From positions 76,503 through 83,620 of the forward strand of contig NZ_MDFL01000115.1 in NCBI RefSeq assembly GCF_001854785.1: 7,118 bases of DNA. Reading direction: 5' to 3'. The position numbers were made by a program, and so were the translations under genes. Positions within the stretch are counted from its first letter, which is position 1; each line of letters begins with the position of its first letter. The stretch is from Mesorhizobium sp. ORS 3428 (GTDB taxonomy: Bacteria > Pseudomonadota > Alphaproteobacteria > Rhizobiales > Rhizobiaceae). The notes beneath the pieces are model-generated. The model made no database searches and was not told the DNA's origin. It worked only from the letters and a program-made list of their open reading frames with translations. Shown in pieces: positions 1 to 7,118 of the stretch.

Positions 1-122
1 AACCCGAGGAGAAGGGCACGCCGGACAACTGGCCGGTGCTCTACGACGCCGATTACGCGGCGCTGACCCGCGCCACGCTGACGACAATCCTCGAAACCGC
101 GATCGACTGGGCTGCGCGCTGA
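1..122 (+). CDS. hutG: N-formylglutamate deformylase, C-terminal end only (partial)
   Basis: Only the last 39 codons are present, read in the frame that begins at base 3 and ends with TGA at 120-122. The peptide contains [19 protein letters not shown] and finishes [11 protein letters not shown]. This resembles the end of bacterial HutG enzymes, where a Trp-Pro / Tyr-Asp stretch is followed by a helix with an Ala-Leu-Leu pattern. HutG hydrolyses N-formyl-L-glutamate to glutamate and formate, the last step of the five-step histidine pathway, in the cytoplasm. The zinc-binding and catalytic parts lie upstream of the window, so no active-site residue can be checked. The call rests on the tail plus the position 37 bases before hutU on the same strand. 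If it is not HutG, another hut gene is the next most likely option. The 5' end is cut by the window, not by a mutation. Confidence 0.7.
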   Translation, partial: PEEKGTPDNWPVLYDADYAALTRATLTTILETAIDWAAR

Positions 123-143
123 CGCGCCCGACGCACCTCATCG

Positions 144-152
144 AAAGGGAAG
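144..152 (+). promoter_or_regulatory. Ribosome binding site of hutU
   Basis: AAAGGGAAG lies just upstream of the ATG at 160, with the AAGGGA core (145-150) 9 bases from the start codon. This purine-rich block pairs with the anti-Shine-Dalgarno end of 16S rRNA and supports the chosen hutU start. It is the best ribosome binding site in the window. Confidence 0.65.
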
Positions 153-159
153 TGACCAC

Positions 160-1830
160 ATGACCGACCCCCGCCACAACATCCGCGAAGTGCGCGCGCC
201 CCGCGGCGACAAGCTCAACGCCCGCTATTGGACGACCGAGGCGCCGCTGCGCATGCTGATGAACAATCTCGACCCCGAGGTCGCCGAGAACCCGAACGAG
301 CTGGTCGTCTATGGCGGCATCGGCCGGGCCGCCCGCACGTGGAACGATTTCGACCGCATCGCCGCCTCGCTGAAGACGCTCGGCGAGGACGAGACGCTTT
401 TGGTTCAGTCCGGCAAGCCGGTCGGCGTCTTCCGCACGCATAAGGACGCGCCGCGCGTCCTAATCGCCAATTCCAACATCGTGCCGCATTGGGCGACCTG
501 GGAGAAGTTCAACGAGCTCGATCGGAAGGGCCTGATGATGTACGGCCAGATGACGGCCGGGTCCTGGATCTATATCGGCACGCAGGGCATCGTGCAGGGC
601 ACCTACGAGACCTTCGTGGAGGCCGGCCGCCAGCATTATGGCGGCAACCTCAAGGGAAAGTGGATCCTGACCGCCGGCCTCGGCGGCATGGGTGGCGCCC
701 AGCCGCTCGCCGCCGTGATGGCCGGCGCCTGCTGCCTGGCGATCGAATGCAATCCGGACTCGATCGATTTCCGCCTGCGCACCCGCTATCTCGACGAAAA
801 GGCCGAGACGCTCGACGAGGCGATGGCAATGATCGAGCGCTGGACCAGGGCCGGCGAGGCGAAGTCGGTCGGCCTGCTCGGCAACGCGGCCGAGATCGTC
901 CCGGAAATGTTCAGGCGCGGCATCCGTCCCGATATCCTCACCGACCAGACCTCGGCGCACGACCCCATCAACGGCTATCTACCCAAGGGCTGGACGATGG
1001 CGCAATGGCGCGAGAAGCGCACCTCGGACCCCAAGGCCGTCGAGAAGGCGGCCCGCGCCTCAATGCGCGAGCATGTCGAGGCGATGGTGGCGTTCTGGAA
1101 CGCCGGTGTGCCGACGCTCGATTACGGCAACAACATCCGCCAGGTCGCCAAGGACGAAGGTTTCGACAATGCCTTCGCCTTCCCGGGCTTCGTGCCGGCC
1201 TATATCCGCCCGCTGTTCTGCCGCGGCATCGGCCCGTTCCGCTGGGCGGCGCTCTCCGGTGATCCGGAGGACATCTACAAGACGGACGCCAAGGTGCGCG
1301 AGCTCACGCCCGGGAACACGCATCTCCACAACTGGCTCGACATGGCGCGCAAGCGCATCTCCTTCCAGGGCCTGCCGGCGCGCATCTGCTGGGTCGGCCT
1401 CGGCGATCGCCACCGGTTGGGCCTCGCCTTCAACGAGATGGTGGCCAAAGGCGAGCTCAAGGCGCCGGTCGTCATCGGCCGCGACCACCTCGATTCCGGT
1501 TCGGTCGCCTCGCCGAACCGCGAGACCGAGGCGATGAAGGATGGCTCAGACGCCATATCGGACTGGCCGCTGCTCAACGCGCTTCTCAACACCGCGTCGG
1601 GCGCCACCTGGGTGTCGCTGCATCATGGCGGCGGCGTCGGCATGGGTTTCTCGCAGCATGCCGGCATGGTGATCGTCGCCGACGGCACGCCGGATGCGGC
1701 AAGGCGCCTGGAACGCGTGCTGTGGAATGATCCGGCGACGGGCGTCATGCGTCATGCCGATGCGGGCTACGACATCGCCATCGAGTGCGCGAAAGAGCAC
1801 CAGCTCAATCTGCCGGGCATACTGGGCTGA
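160..1830 (+). CDS. hutU: Urocanate hydratase (urocanase)
   Basis: Cytoplasmic enzyme that adds water to urocanate to give 4-imidazolone-5-propionate, the second step of histidine degradation, using tightly bound NAD+ as an electrophile. The 556-aa product has the usual family length and is collinear with the family from end to end. Visible landmarks are [13 protein letters not shown] (49-61), the [16 protein letters not shown] block (79-94), the NAD-binding glycine loop GLGGMGG (173-179), [18 protein letters not shown] (261-278), LDYGNNIRQ (320-328), [26 protein letters not shown] (353-378), and [16 protein letters not shown] (488-503). Cys410 in ARICWVGLG matches by position and context the catalytic Cys410 known from the Pseudomonas putida enzyme. 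The ATG at 160 is chosen because of a good ribosome binding site (AAGGGA) and a normal N-terminus. It lies 37 bases after the hutG stop and 4 bases before hutD, so it is probably cotranscribed with both. No frameshift or missing motif is seen. Confidence 0.98.
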   Translation: MTDPRHNIREVRAPRGDKLNARYWTTEAPLRMLMNNLDPEVAENPNELVVYGGIGRAARTWNDFDRIAASLKTLGEDETLLVQSGKPVGVFRTHKDAPRVLIANSNIVPHWATWEKFNELDRKGLMMYGQMTAGSWIYIGTQGIVQGTYETFVEAGRQHYGGNLKGKWILTAGLGGMGGAQPLAAVMAGACCLAIECNPDSIDFRLRTRYLDEKAETLDEAMAMIERWTRAGEAKSVGLLGNAAEIVPEMFRRGIRPDILTDQTSAHDPINGYLPKGWTMAQWREKRTSDPKAVEKAARASMREHVEAMVAFWNAGVPTLDYGNNIRQVAKDEGFDNAFAFPGFVPAYIRPLFCRGIGPFRWAALSGDPEDIYKTDAKVRELTPGNTHLHNWLDMARKRISFQGLPARICWVGLGDRHRLGLAFNEMVAKGELKAPVVIGRDHLDSGSVASPNRETEAMKDGSDAISDWPLLNALLNTASGATWVSLHHGGGVGMGFSQHAGMVIVADGTPDAARRLERVLWNDPATGVMRHADAGYDIAIECAKEHQLNLPGILG

Positions 1831-1834
1831 AGCG

Positions 1835-2425
1835 ATGCGCGTTCTTCGTGCCGCCGACTACCGCGTCATGCCGTGGAAGAACGGCGGCGGCACGACCACC
1901 GAGATCGCCGTCTCGCCCGACGGTGCCGGGCTGGACGATTTCGACTGGCGCATCTCCATGGCGCGCGTCGAGACCAGCGGGCCGTTCTCCAGCTTTGCCG
2001 GCATCGACCGGACACTCTCGGTGCTGGAAGGCGAGGGCATCGTGCTCGACATTGCCGGCCGGCCGCCGGCGCGGCTGACAATGGCTTCCGCGCCGCTTTC
2101 CTTTCCGGGCGACGTGCCGACCGGTGCCGCCCTGATCGGCGGCCCGATCACCGACCTCAACGTCATGACGCGGCGCGGCCGCACGGGTCATTCGGTAGAG
2201 CGCCTGTGCCTCTCGGGTCAAATTGAGATCGAAGCTAGTGACGACACCACGCTTGTCCTTGCCGTCGAAGGCAGCGTCAAGGTCTTCACGGACAGCGCAG
2301 CGATCTGGCTGGCGCCGCTCGACGCCCTCATCCTCGACCGAAACAGCCGGAGAGCGCGCCTGGAGCCCGAGGGGCAGGGGTTGCTCTTCGTCATTAGGCT
2401 CTTGGATCTCGCCGCCAAAGGTTAA
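1835..2425 (+). CDS. hutD: HutD family protein (cupin-like histidine-utilisation accessory protein)
   Basis: The 196-aa product belongs to the HutD/Ves family, which has a double cupin-like beta-barrel fold. In Pseudomonas, HutD has been proposed to set an upper limit on hut operon activity, perhaps by binding formylglutamate; no catalytic role is established. Family marks seen here are PWKNGGGTTTEI (13-24), FDWRISMARVETSGPFSSF (36-54), GIDRTLSVLEGEG (56-68), PLSFPGD (87-93) and ITDLNVMTRRG (105-115). Length is normal for the family. The frame is open upstream to 1694 inside hutU, but the ATG at 1835 is chosen because it starts just before the conserved PWKNGGG block and just after the hutU stop. 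There is only a weak ribosome binding site (GGCTGAAG overlapping the hutU stop), which fits translational coupling to hutU. The position directly after hutU supports a role in histidine catabolism rather than the unrelated Ves branch. Confidence 0.92.
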   Translation: MRVLRAADYRVMPWKNGGGTTTEIAVSPDGAGLDDFDWRISMARVETSGPFSSFAGIDRTLSVLEGEGIVLDIAGRPPARLTMASAPLSFPGDVPTGAALIGGPITDLNVMTRRGRTGHSVERLCLSGQIEIEASDDTTLVLAVEGSVKVFTDSAAIWLAPLDALILDRNSRRARLEPEGQGLLFVIRLLDLAAKG

Positions 2426-2503
2426 CGGCTGTTGTCAAACATGATCGCGGCGTCGGCGAAATATCGCCCAGCCCCTTGCATGTATCACGAAAAAGCCTGA
2501 ATC

Positions 2504-2534
2504 CTTTCCCTGATCGGACCCGCGGGCGGGAAAG
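2504..2534. repeat. Inverted repeat, 7-bp perfect stem (hairpin 1)
   Basis: CTTTCCC (2504-2510) is the exact reverse complement of GGGAAAG (2528-2534), with 17 bases between the arms. The spacer itself contains the palindrome CCCGCGGG (2519-2526). It is followed after only 3 bases by the larger hairpin at 2538. It could be part of a folded RNA or a protein-binding site; no T-run follows on the + strand. Confidence 0.5.
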
Positions 2535-2537
2535 CGA

Positions 2538-2575
2538 GGGGCGTCAGCCCTTGTGTTGTCGAAAGGGGACGCCCC
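2538..2575. repeat. Inverted repeat, 8-bp perfect outer stem plus 5-bp inner stem (hairpin 2)
   Basis: GGGGCGTC (2538-2545) pairs exactly with GACGCCCC (2568-2575). After a 2-base bulge (AG, 2546-2547), CCCTT (2548-2552) pairs with AAGGG (2563-2567), leaving a 10-base loop (2553-2562). This is the strongest potential stem-loop in the gap. The following bases are AGCTATGG rather than T-rich, so it is not a standard Rho-independent terminator. It may be a transcript-end stem that works with Rho, part of a small RNA or leader, or a REP-like element. Confidence 0.6.
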
Positions 2576-2583
2576 AGCTATGG
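2556..2583 (+). promoter_or_regulatory. Weak candidate sigma-70 promoter for the glucan synthase gene
   Basis: TTGTCG (2556-2561) and CTATGG (2578-2583), 16 bases apart, partly match the alphaproteobacterial housekeeping pattern (TTGAC near -35, CTATAT near -10). If used, transcription would begin near 2590 and leave a leader of about 108 bases containing the AT-rich palindrome. The -35 box sits inside the loop and arm of hairpin 2. The match is poor and chance occurrence is quite possible. Confidence 0.18.
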
Positions 2584-2613
2584 AGCGCAAACAAACTTTC
2601 GGCCGAACCTGCT

Positions 2614-2640
2614 ATGCAAACAATTGCATTTGAACCGGTT
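2614..2640. promoter_or_regulatory. Operator-like palindromes upstream of the glucan synthase gene
   Basis: ATGCAA (2614-2619) and TTGCAT (2624-2629) form a perfect 6-bp inverted repeat around the spacer ACAA. Three bases further on lies the self-complementary octamer AACCGGTT (2633-2640), whose central CG within AACCGGTT resembles the core of LacI-family operators. Both lie 58-84 bases before the ATG at 2698, where a regulator could act on transcription or, in RNA, on translation. No binding protein can be named from this window. Confidence 0.3.
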
Positions 2641-2697
2641 TTAGGGCCATTGCCGTGGCGGCGATGCCGCATCGCGCCCCGCCTTACGGAATAATCA

Positions 2698-5600
2698 ATG
2701 AACATTCAGACGAATCCTATCAAGATCGAACAGACAAGCGCCGGCTTCCCGACAGTCACGGAAGCGCCGATCCGCTCCAATTTCCTGCCCGAGGACCGGC
2801 TTCGCGCGCTGGGCGTCGCGCTGGCCAAGGGCGATATGAGGGAGCTGTTCGGCCTGACGCCGTTCGAGTTCCAGGCCCGCATCCGCGACAGCGCCAAGAA
2901 GATTCTCGAGGTCTACCGCTCGACCAATGCCGCCCAGGCCAAGGGCGAGACGATCACGCCGGCGGCGCAATGGCTGCTCGACAACAATTATCTGGTCGAG
3001 GAGACCATCTTTCAGGTCAAGCGCGACCTGCCGCGCCGCTTCTACCGCCAGTTGCCGACCCTGACGCTTTCCGACGGCACAGTGATGCCGCGCGCTTTCG
3101 CCGTCGCCTGGAGCTATGTCGAGCATTCCGACAGCGCGGTCTCGGCGACCATGTTCAAGGCGATCGTCGAGGGCTTCCAGTCGGTCGAGCCGCTGAAGAT
3201 CGGCGAGCTGTGGGCGCTGCCGTCGCTGCTGCGTTTCGTGCTGGTCGAAAATCTTCGCCGCATCGCGGTGCGCGTCAACCGCACCAGGCAGATGCGCCAG
3301 ATCGCCAATGAGGTCGCCGACCGCGTGCTCGCGACCGACGACAATGCCGATCGCACCAGGATCTTGTCGGGCTACGCCGCGCATGCGCAGGACACGACAT
3401 TCGCCACCCAGCTCCTCTACCGCCTGCGCGACGGCTCGCAAAATGCCGGCCGGGCGCTGGAATGGCTGGAGGGCGAGCTCGAGAAGATCGGCTCCGACGC
3501 CGAGGAAATCATCATCTCCGAGCATCAGACGCTCTCCAGCGGCAACGTCACCACCGGCAACATCATCCGCGGCCTGCGCCTCATCAACGACGTCGACTGG
3601 ACGGTCTGGTTCGAGGGCGTCAGCCGCATCGATACGGTGCTGCGCGAGCGCACCGACTTTGCCGCTCTCGATTTCTTCTCGCGCGACCAGTACCGCACCG
3701 CGATCGAGCAATTGGCGCGCCGCTCCGACCTGTCCGAATACCGCGTCGCCGAAAAGGCGATCGAGCTTGCAGGCCACACGCCCGGGGTCACCGATGCGTC
3801 CGGCGTGCCGGAGACTGCCGATCCCGCCGTACATACCGATGTCGGCTTCTTCCTGGTCGGGCCGCGCCGGCGGGAGCTGGAAGAGGCGATCGGCTACCGG
3901 CCGCCTTTCTATGTGACCTTCAAGCGCGCTTTTGCCAGCACCGGCTGGCTGGGCATCGTCGTGCCCGTCTTCCTTTTGACGGTGCTGCTGCTCGTCCTCT
4001 CGGGCAACGCGCTTGCCAATCTCGGCCTCTCGGTGCCGTCGATCACGCTGATGCTGGCGCTGTTTGCCGTGCCTGCCAGCGAGGGCGCGCTGGCCTTCTT
4101 CAACACAGTCGTCTCGCTGTTCCTGAAGCCGACCAGGCTTGTCGGCTATGACTACAAGCACGGCATCCCGGCCGAGGCGCGCACGCTGGTCGTGGTGCCG
4201 TCGCTGATCGGCTCGCGCGACGATGTCGAGGAAAACATCCGCAACATCGAGGTGCATCACCTCGCCAACACCGCCGACGAGATCCATTTCGCGCTCTTGT
4301 CCGACTGGCCGGATTCCAAGACCGAGATCGACGCCGCCGACATCGAGATCCTGCAATATGCGCGCGACGAGATCGCCAGGTTGAATGCCCGCTACCCGAC
4401 CGAAGGCGCGCCGCGCTTCTACATTCTGCATCGCCGCCGGCTCTACAACCAGGCGCAGGGCTGCTGGATGGGCTGGGAGCGCAAGCGCGGCAAGCTGCAC
4501 GAGTTGAACCTCCTGCTGCGCGGCGACAGCGACACCACCTTCCTGCCGCTCGACGTGCCGCTGCCGGAAAAAGTCACTTATGTGATGACGCTCGACGCCG
4601 ACACGCGCACCACGCGCGATGCGGTCTCGACACTCGTCGGCAAGCTCGCGCATCCGCTGAACCGGCCGCATTTCGACCCGGTGAAGCGCGTTGTCTCCGC
4701 CGGCTACACCATCCTGCAGCCGCGCATCACCGCCTCGCTGACCAGCGGCGACGACGCCTCGTTCTTCCAGCGCGTCTTCTCGGCCAACCGCGGCCTCGAC
4801 CCTTACGTCTTTGCCGTCTCCGACGTCTACCAGGACGTGTTCGGCGACGGCTCCTTCACCGGCAAGGGCCTCTACCATGTCGATGCCTTCGAGGCGGCGC
4901 TGAAGGACCGCTTCGAGGAAAACACCATCCTCAGCCACGACCTACTGGAAGGCGCCCTGGCGCGCGCGGCGCTCGTCACCGATGTCGAGTTGGTCGAGGA
5001 CTATCCGACCCGCTACTCGGTCGATGCCTCGCGCCACCATCGCTGGGCGCGCGGCGACTGGCAGCTGCTAGGCTTCATGTTCGATCCGCGCTCGGGCGTG
5101 CCGGCGCTGTCGCGCTGGAAGATGGTCGACAATCTGCGCCGCTCGCTGACCCCGATCTTCTGGGTGATGGCTTGTGTCGCCGGCTGGACGCTATTGCCCT
5201 TCACCCAGGCCGCGCAGTGGCAGGCGCTTCTGATCCTCAGCCTGTTCATGGCGCCGACCTTCGACATCGTGAACGGCATTCTGCCGAAGAGCGGCGACCA
5301 GACCCCGCGCGGCCATTTCTCCGCGCTTGCCCGCGACACAGTGTTCGGCACGGCGCTGGTGGCACTGAAGGTGCTGCTGATGGCGCATCTCGCCTGGATG
5401 ATGGGCGACGCCATCATCCGCACGCTCTACCGGCTCTTCGTCAGCCGCCAGAACCTTCTGGAGTGGCGCACCGCCTCGCAGGCGCACAAGGCCGGCGGCA
5501 GCGATCTCGGCTCCTATTACAGCATGATGTATGGCGCGGTGATCATCGGCGTCGTCGGCCTCGCCATTCCGGTGCTGGCCGACTCCACCGGCGCTTTCGT

Positions 5601-7118
5601 CGCCTTCTTCTTCGCCATCTTCTGGATCGGCTCGCCCGCCGTCGCCTGCTGGATCAGCCGCTCCGCCGAGACCGAGGACCGGCTGCGCATTTCGGCGTCG
5701 GACATCCATGCGCTGCGCACCGTGGCGCGCCGCACCTGGCACTATTTCGAGACCTTCGTGACGGCGGAGCACCACCATCTGCCGCCCGACAATTTCCAGG
5801 AAAGCCCGGCGCCTGTGGTGGCGCCGCGCACCTCGCCGACCAATATCGGCGTCTATCTGCTGTCGGTTGTGTCGGCGCGCGATTTCGGCTGGATCAGCCT
5901 ATCGGACGCCATCACCCGCATCGATGCCACGATGACGACGATAGAGAACATGCCGCGAGACCGCGGGCATCTCTACAACTGGTACGACACGACGACGCTG
6001 AAGCCGCTTTATCCGCTCTATATCTCAGCGGTGGACAGCGGCAACCTTGCCGGCCATCTGGTCGCGGTGGCCGCGGCCTGCGCCGAATGGGCCGAGGCGC
6101 CTTCCGTCCATCTGCAGGGCGATTTCGAAGGCATCCTCGACACCGTTACCATCCTGGATGAGAGCCTGGAGGAACTGCCCGACGACCGCCGGCAGCTTAG
6201 GCCGCTGCGCCAGCGTCTCGCTGACCGCCTGGACGGCATGCGCCGCGCGGTGATGACCATCAAGGCACAGCCCGAGATGGCCTCGATCCGTACCATCAAC
6301 CTCGCGGTGCTCGCCGGCGAGATCCGCAAGCTCGCCACAGCGATTCACACCGAGGCTGCGTCGCCGAAGAGCGACGCCATTGTCGACTGGGCGGCAAGGC
6401 TGGAGGCGACCTGCGAGGCGCATGTGCATGATTCGCACAATGACGAAGGTGCTGTCTCGGCGCTCCGCACCAAGCTGCTTGCGCTGCGTGGGCGCTGCCG
6501 CCGCTACGCCTTCGAGATGGATTTCTCCTTCCTGATGCGGCAGGAGCGCAAGCTGCTGTCGATCGGCTACCGTGTCGAGGAGCACCAGCTCGACGAGAGC
6601 TGCTACGACCTGCTCGCCTCCGAGGCGCGGCTGACCAGCCTGTTCGCCATCGCCAAGGGCGACCTGCCGACCGAGCACTGGTTCCGGCTCGGCCGCCCGA
6701 TCGTCGAGATCGGCTTCCAGGGCGCGCTGATGTCCTGGTCGGGCTCGATGTTCGAGTATCTGATGCCGCCGCTGGTGATGAAGGAGGCGCCGGGCTCCAT
6801 CCTCAACCAGACCAGCAAGCTCATCATCAAGCGCCAGATCCAGTATGCGCGCTCGAAGAACGTGCCCTGGGGCATCTCGGAAGCGGCCTATAATGCCCGT
6901 GACCGCGAGCTCACCTACCAGTACACCAATTTCGGCGTGCCCGGCCTCGGCCTGAAGCGCGGCCTCGGCCAGAACACCGTGATCGCGCCCTACGCCACGA
7001 TTCTCGCGGCGCAGTTCAGCCCGCGCGAGGCGGTGCAGAACCTGATCCGCCTGCGCTCGATCGGCGCGCTTGGCCGCCACGGCTTCTACGACGCGGTGGA
7101 TTTCACGCCGCAGCGCGT
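2698..7118 (+). CDS. ndvB: Cyclic beta-1,2-glucan synthase, N-terminal half (3' end cut by window)
   Basis: This frame stays open for 1,473 codons to the window edge; family members are about 2,800-2,900 aa, so roughly half is present. The inner-membrane enzyme makes cyclic beta-1,2-glucan from UDP-glucose for the periplasm, where it aids osmotic adaptation and symbiosis or virulence in rhizobia, Agrobacterium (ChvB) and Brucella (Cgs). Layout: cytoplasmic N-terminal region (1-410); membrane segments near 418-437 and 446-470; GT84 glycosyltransferase domain (about 490-815) with TLDADT (DxD at 633-635), QRVFSANRGLDPYVFAVSD (691-709), SHDLLEG (746-752) and RHHRWARGDWQ (779-789, the RxxRW motif); membrane segments near 818-838, 842-862, 884-904, 942-961 and 964-984; then the start of the glycoamylase-like/GH189 cyclisation domain with RTSPTNIG (1044-1051), HLYNWYDT (1091-1098), VDSGNLAGHL (1112-1121), WSGSMFEYLMPP (1347-1358) and PWGISEAAYN (1390-1399). 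The GH94-like C-terminal domain is outside the window. ATG 2698 is the first start after an in-frame TAA (2692-2694), with a weak ACGGA 7 bases upstream. No frameshift is seen. Confidence 0.96.
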   Translation, partial: MNIQTNPIKIEQTSAGFPTVTEAPIRSNFLPEDRLRALGVALAKGDMRELFGLTPFEFQARIRDSAKKILEVYRSTNAAQAKGETITPAAQWLLDNNYLVEETIFQVKRDLPRRFYRQLPTLTLSDGTVMPRAFAVAWSYVEHSDSAVSATMFKAIVEGFQSVEPLKIGELWALPSLLRFVLVENLRRIAVRVNRTRQMRQIANEVADRVLATDDNADRTRILSGYAAHAQDTTFATQLLYRLRDGSQNAGRALEWLEGELEKIGSDAEEIIISEHQTLSSGNVTTGNIIRGLRLINDVDWTVWFEGVSRIDTVLRERTDFAALDFFSRDQYRTAIEQLARRSDLSEYRVAEKAIELAGHTPGVTDASGVPETADPAVHTDVGFFLVGPRRRELEEAIGYRPPFYVTFKRAFASTGWLGIVVPVFLLTVLLLVLSGNALANLGLSVPSITLMLALFAVPASEGALAFFNTVVSLFLKPTRLVGYDYKHGIPAEARTLVVVPSLIGSRDDVEENIRNIEVHHLANTADEIHFALLSDWPDSKTEIDAADIEILQYARDEIARLNARYPTEGAPRFYILHRRRLYNQAQGCWMGWERKRGKLHELNLLLRGDSDTTFLPLDVPLPEKVTYVMTLDADTRTTRDAVSTLVGKLAHPLNRPHFDPVKRVVSAGYTILQPRITASLTSGDDASFFQRVFSANRGLDPYVFAVSDVYQDVFGDGSFTGKGLYHVDAFEAALKDRFEENTILSHDLLEGALARAALVTDVELVEDYPTRYSVDASRHHRWARGDWQLLGFMFDPRSGVPALSRWKMVDNLRRSLTPIFWVMACVAGWTLLPFTQAAQWQALLILSLFMAPTFDIVNGILPKSGDQTPRGHFSALARDTVFGTALVALKVLLMAHLAWMMGDAIIRTLYRLFVSRQNLLEWRTASQAHKAGGSDLGSYYSMMYGAVIIGVVGLAIPVLADSTGAFVAFFFAIFWIGSPAVACWISRSAETEDRLRISASDIHALRTVARRTWHYFETFVTAEHHHLPPDNFQESPAPVVAPRTSPTNIGVYLLSVVSARDFGWISLSDAITRIDATMTTIENMPRDRGHLYNWYDTTTLKPLYPLYISAVDSGNLAGHLVAVAAACAEWAEAPSVHLQGDFEGILDTVTILDESLEELPDDRRQLRPLRQRLADRLDGMRRAVMTIKAQPEMASIRTINLAVLAGEIRKLATAIHTEAASPKSDAIVDWAARLEATCEAHVHDSHNDEGAVSALRTKLLALRGRCRRYAFEMDFSFLMRQERKLLSIGYRVEEHQLDESCYDLLASEARLTSLFAIAKGDLPTEHWFRLGRPIVEIGFQGALMSWSGSMFEYLMPPLVMKEAPGSILNQTSKLIIKRQIQYARSKNVPWGISEAAYNARDRELTYQYTNFGVPGLGLKRGLGQNTVIAPYATILAAQFSPREAVQNLIRLRSIGALGRHGFYDAVDFTPQR

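Larger units (their letters stand above)
2426..2697. other. Intergenic control region between hutD and the glucan synthase gene
   Basis: This 272-base gap has no reading frame with recognisable protein content. A 72-codon open frame at 2476-2694 has no family resemblance and a poor start context. The gap is visibly less GC-rich in parts than the flanking genes and carries several inverted repeats: GGCGA/TCGCC with a 4-base loop at 2455-2468, CTTTCCC/GGGAAAG at 2504-2534, GGGGCGTC/GACGCCCC at 2538-2575, ATGCAA/TTGCAT at 2614-2629, and AACCGGTT at 2633-2640. None is followed by a run of T on the + strand, so no intrinsic terminator for the hut genes can be called. The promoter of the glucan synthase gene is expected here. 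Confidence 0.7.

Noticed and set aside
1694..1834. N-terminal extension of HutD into hutU
   Set aside because: The extra residues do not match the family, and they would overlap the conserved HutU C-terminus. The family N-terminus begins at the ATG at 1835.
2455..2468. GGCGA/TCGCC hairpin as terminator of the hut genes
   Set aside because: The stem is only 5 bp and is followed by CAGCCCC rather than T residues.
2490..2534. Minus-strand intrinsic terminator (hairpin 1 followed by TTTTT on the minus strand)
   Set aside because: The five-T run lies about 10 bases from the stem base, too far for a normal terminator, and no minus-strand gene is present to be terminated.
2476..2694. Possible 72-aa small protein in the gap
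   Set aside because: There is no ribosome binding site, no family resemblance, and it runs through both hairpins. The Ser/Arg/Pro-rich translation looks like chance.
2655..3311. 218-codon + strand frame overlapping the glucan synthase start
   Set aside because: The overlapping frame starting at 2698 carries the family protein. This one is Arg/Pro/Gly-rich and has no recognisable domain.
2695..4938. 747-codon minus-strand open frame as a gene
   Set aside because: It lies wholly opposite clear GT84 glucan synthase coding sequence. Its translation is low-complexity Arg/Ala/Asp/His-rich with no motifs, so it is a GC-driven antisense shadow.
5172..6161. 329-codon + strand frame inside the glucan synthase gene
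   Set aside because: It is an out-of-frame shadow of continuous synthase coding sequence that includes membrane segments and the RTSPTNIG and HLYNWYDT blocks.
6025..7080. 351-codon minus-strand open frame as a gene
   Set aside because: It lies opposite the cyclisation-domain region of the glucan synthase and its composition is typical of antisense shadows in high-GC DNA.
1..7118. CRISPR array, tRNA, rRNA, insertion sequence or phage attachment site
   Set aside because: No regularly spaced repeats, no tRNA- or rRNA-like stretch, no transposase frame and no terminal inverted repeats with target duplications were seen.

Overview
This high-GC window of three-letter-dense coding sequence looks like the chromosome of an alphaproteobacterium of the order Hyphomicrobiales (Rhizobiales). 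The evidence is a histidine-utilisation (hut) gene run followed by a cyclic beta-1,2-glucan synthase (NdvB/ChvB/Cgs type), a giant membrane protein typical of Rhizobium, Agrobacterium, Brucella and Mesorhizobium relatives. A Mesorhizobium-like host is a reasonable guess, but the genus cannot be fixed from the sequence alone.

Left part (1-2425), all on the + strand: the last 39 codons of a gene that reads as N-formylglutamate deformylase (hutG), then a complete urocanate hydratase (hutU, 556 aa) 37 bases later, then a complete HutD-family protein (196 aa) only 4 bases after hutU. The spacing suggests one transcript, hutG-hutU-hutD. HutU performs the second step of histidine breakdown (urocanate to imidazolonepropionate). 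HutG, if the call is right, performs the final step of the five-step route (formylglutamate to glutamate plus formate). HutD is an accessory protein thought to limit or tune hut expression.

Middle (2426-2697): a 272-base gap without a convincing gene. It holds two adjacent perfect-stem inverted repeats (2504-2534 and 2538-2575), an AT-rich palindrome (2614-2629) and an 8-base palindrome (2633-2640). None is followed by a T-run, so no standard terminator is visible. The gap is the likely control region of the next gene.

Right part (2698-7118, + strand): one uninterrupted reading frame of 1,473 codons that is still open at the window edge. It is the N-terminal half of the cyclic beta-1,2-glucan synthase: a cytoplasmic N-terminal region, two membrane segments, a family 84 glycosyltransferase domain with DAD and RHHRW motifs, further membrane segments, and the start of the glycoamylase-like (GH189-type) cyclisation domain. 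The GH94 phosphorylase-like end lies beyond the window. Everything coding here belongs to known families; the least explained part is the structured gap before the glucan synthase.
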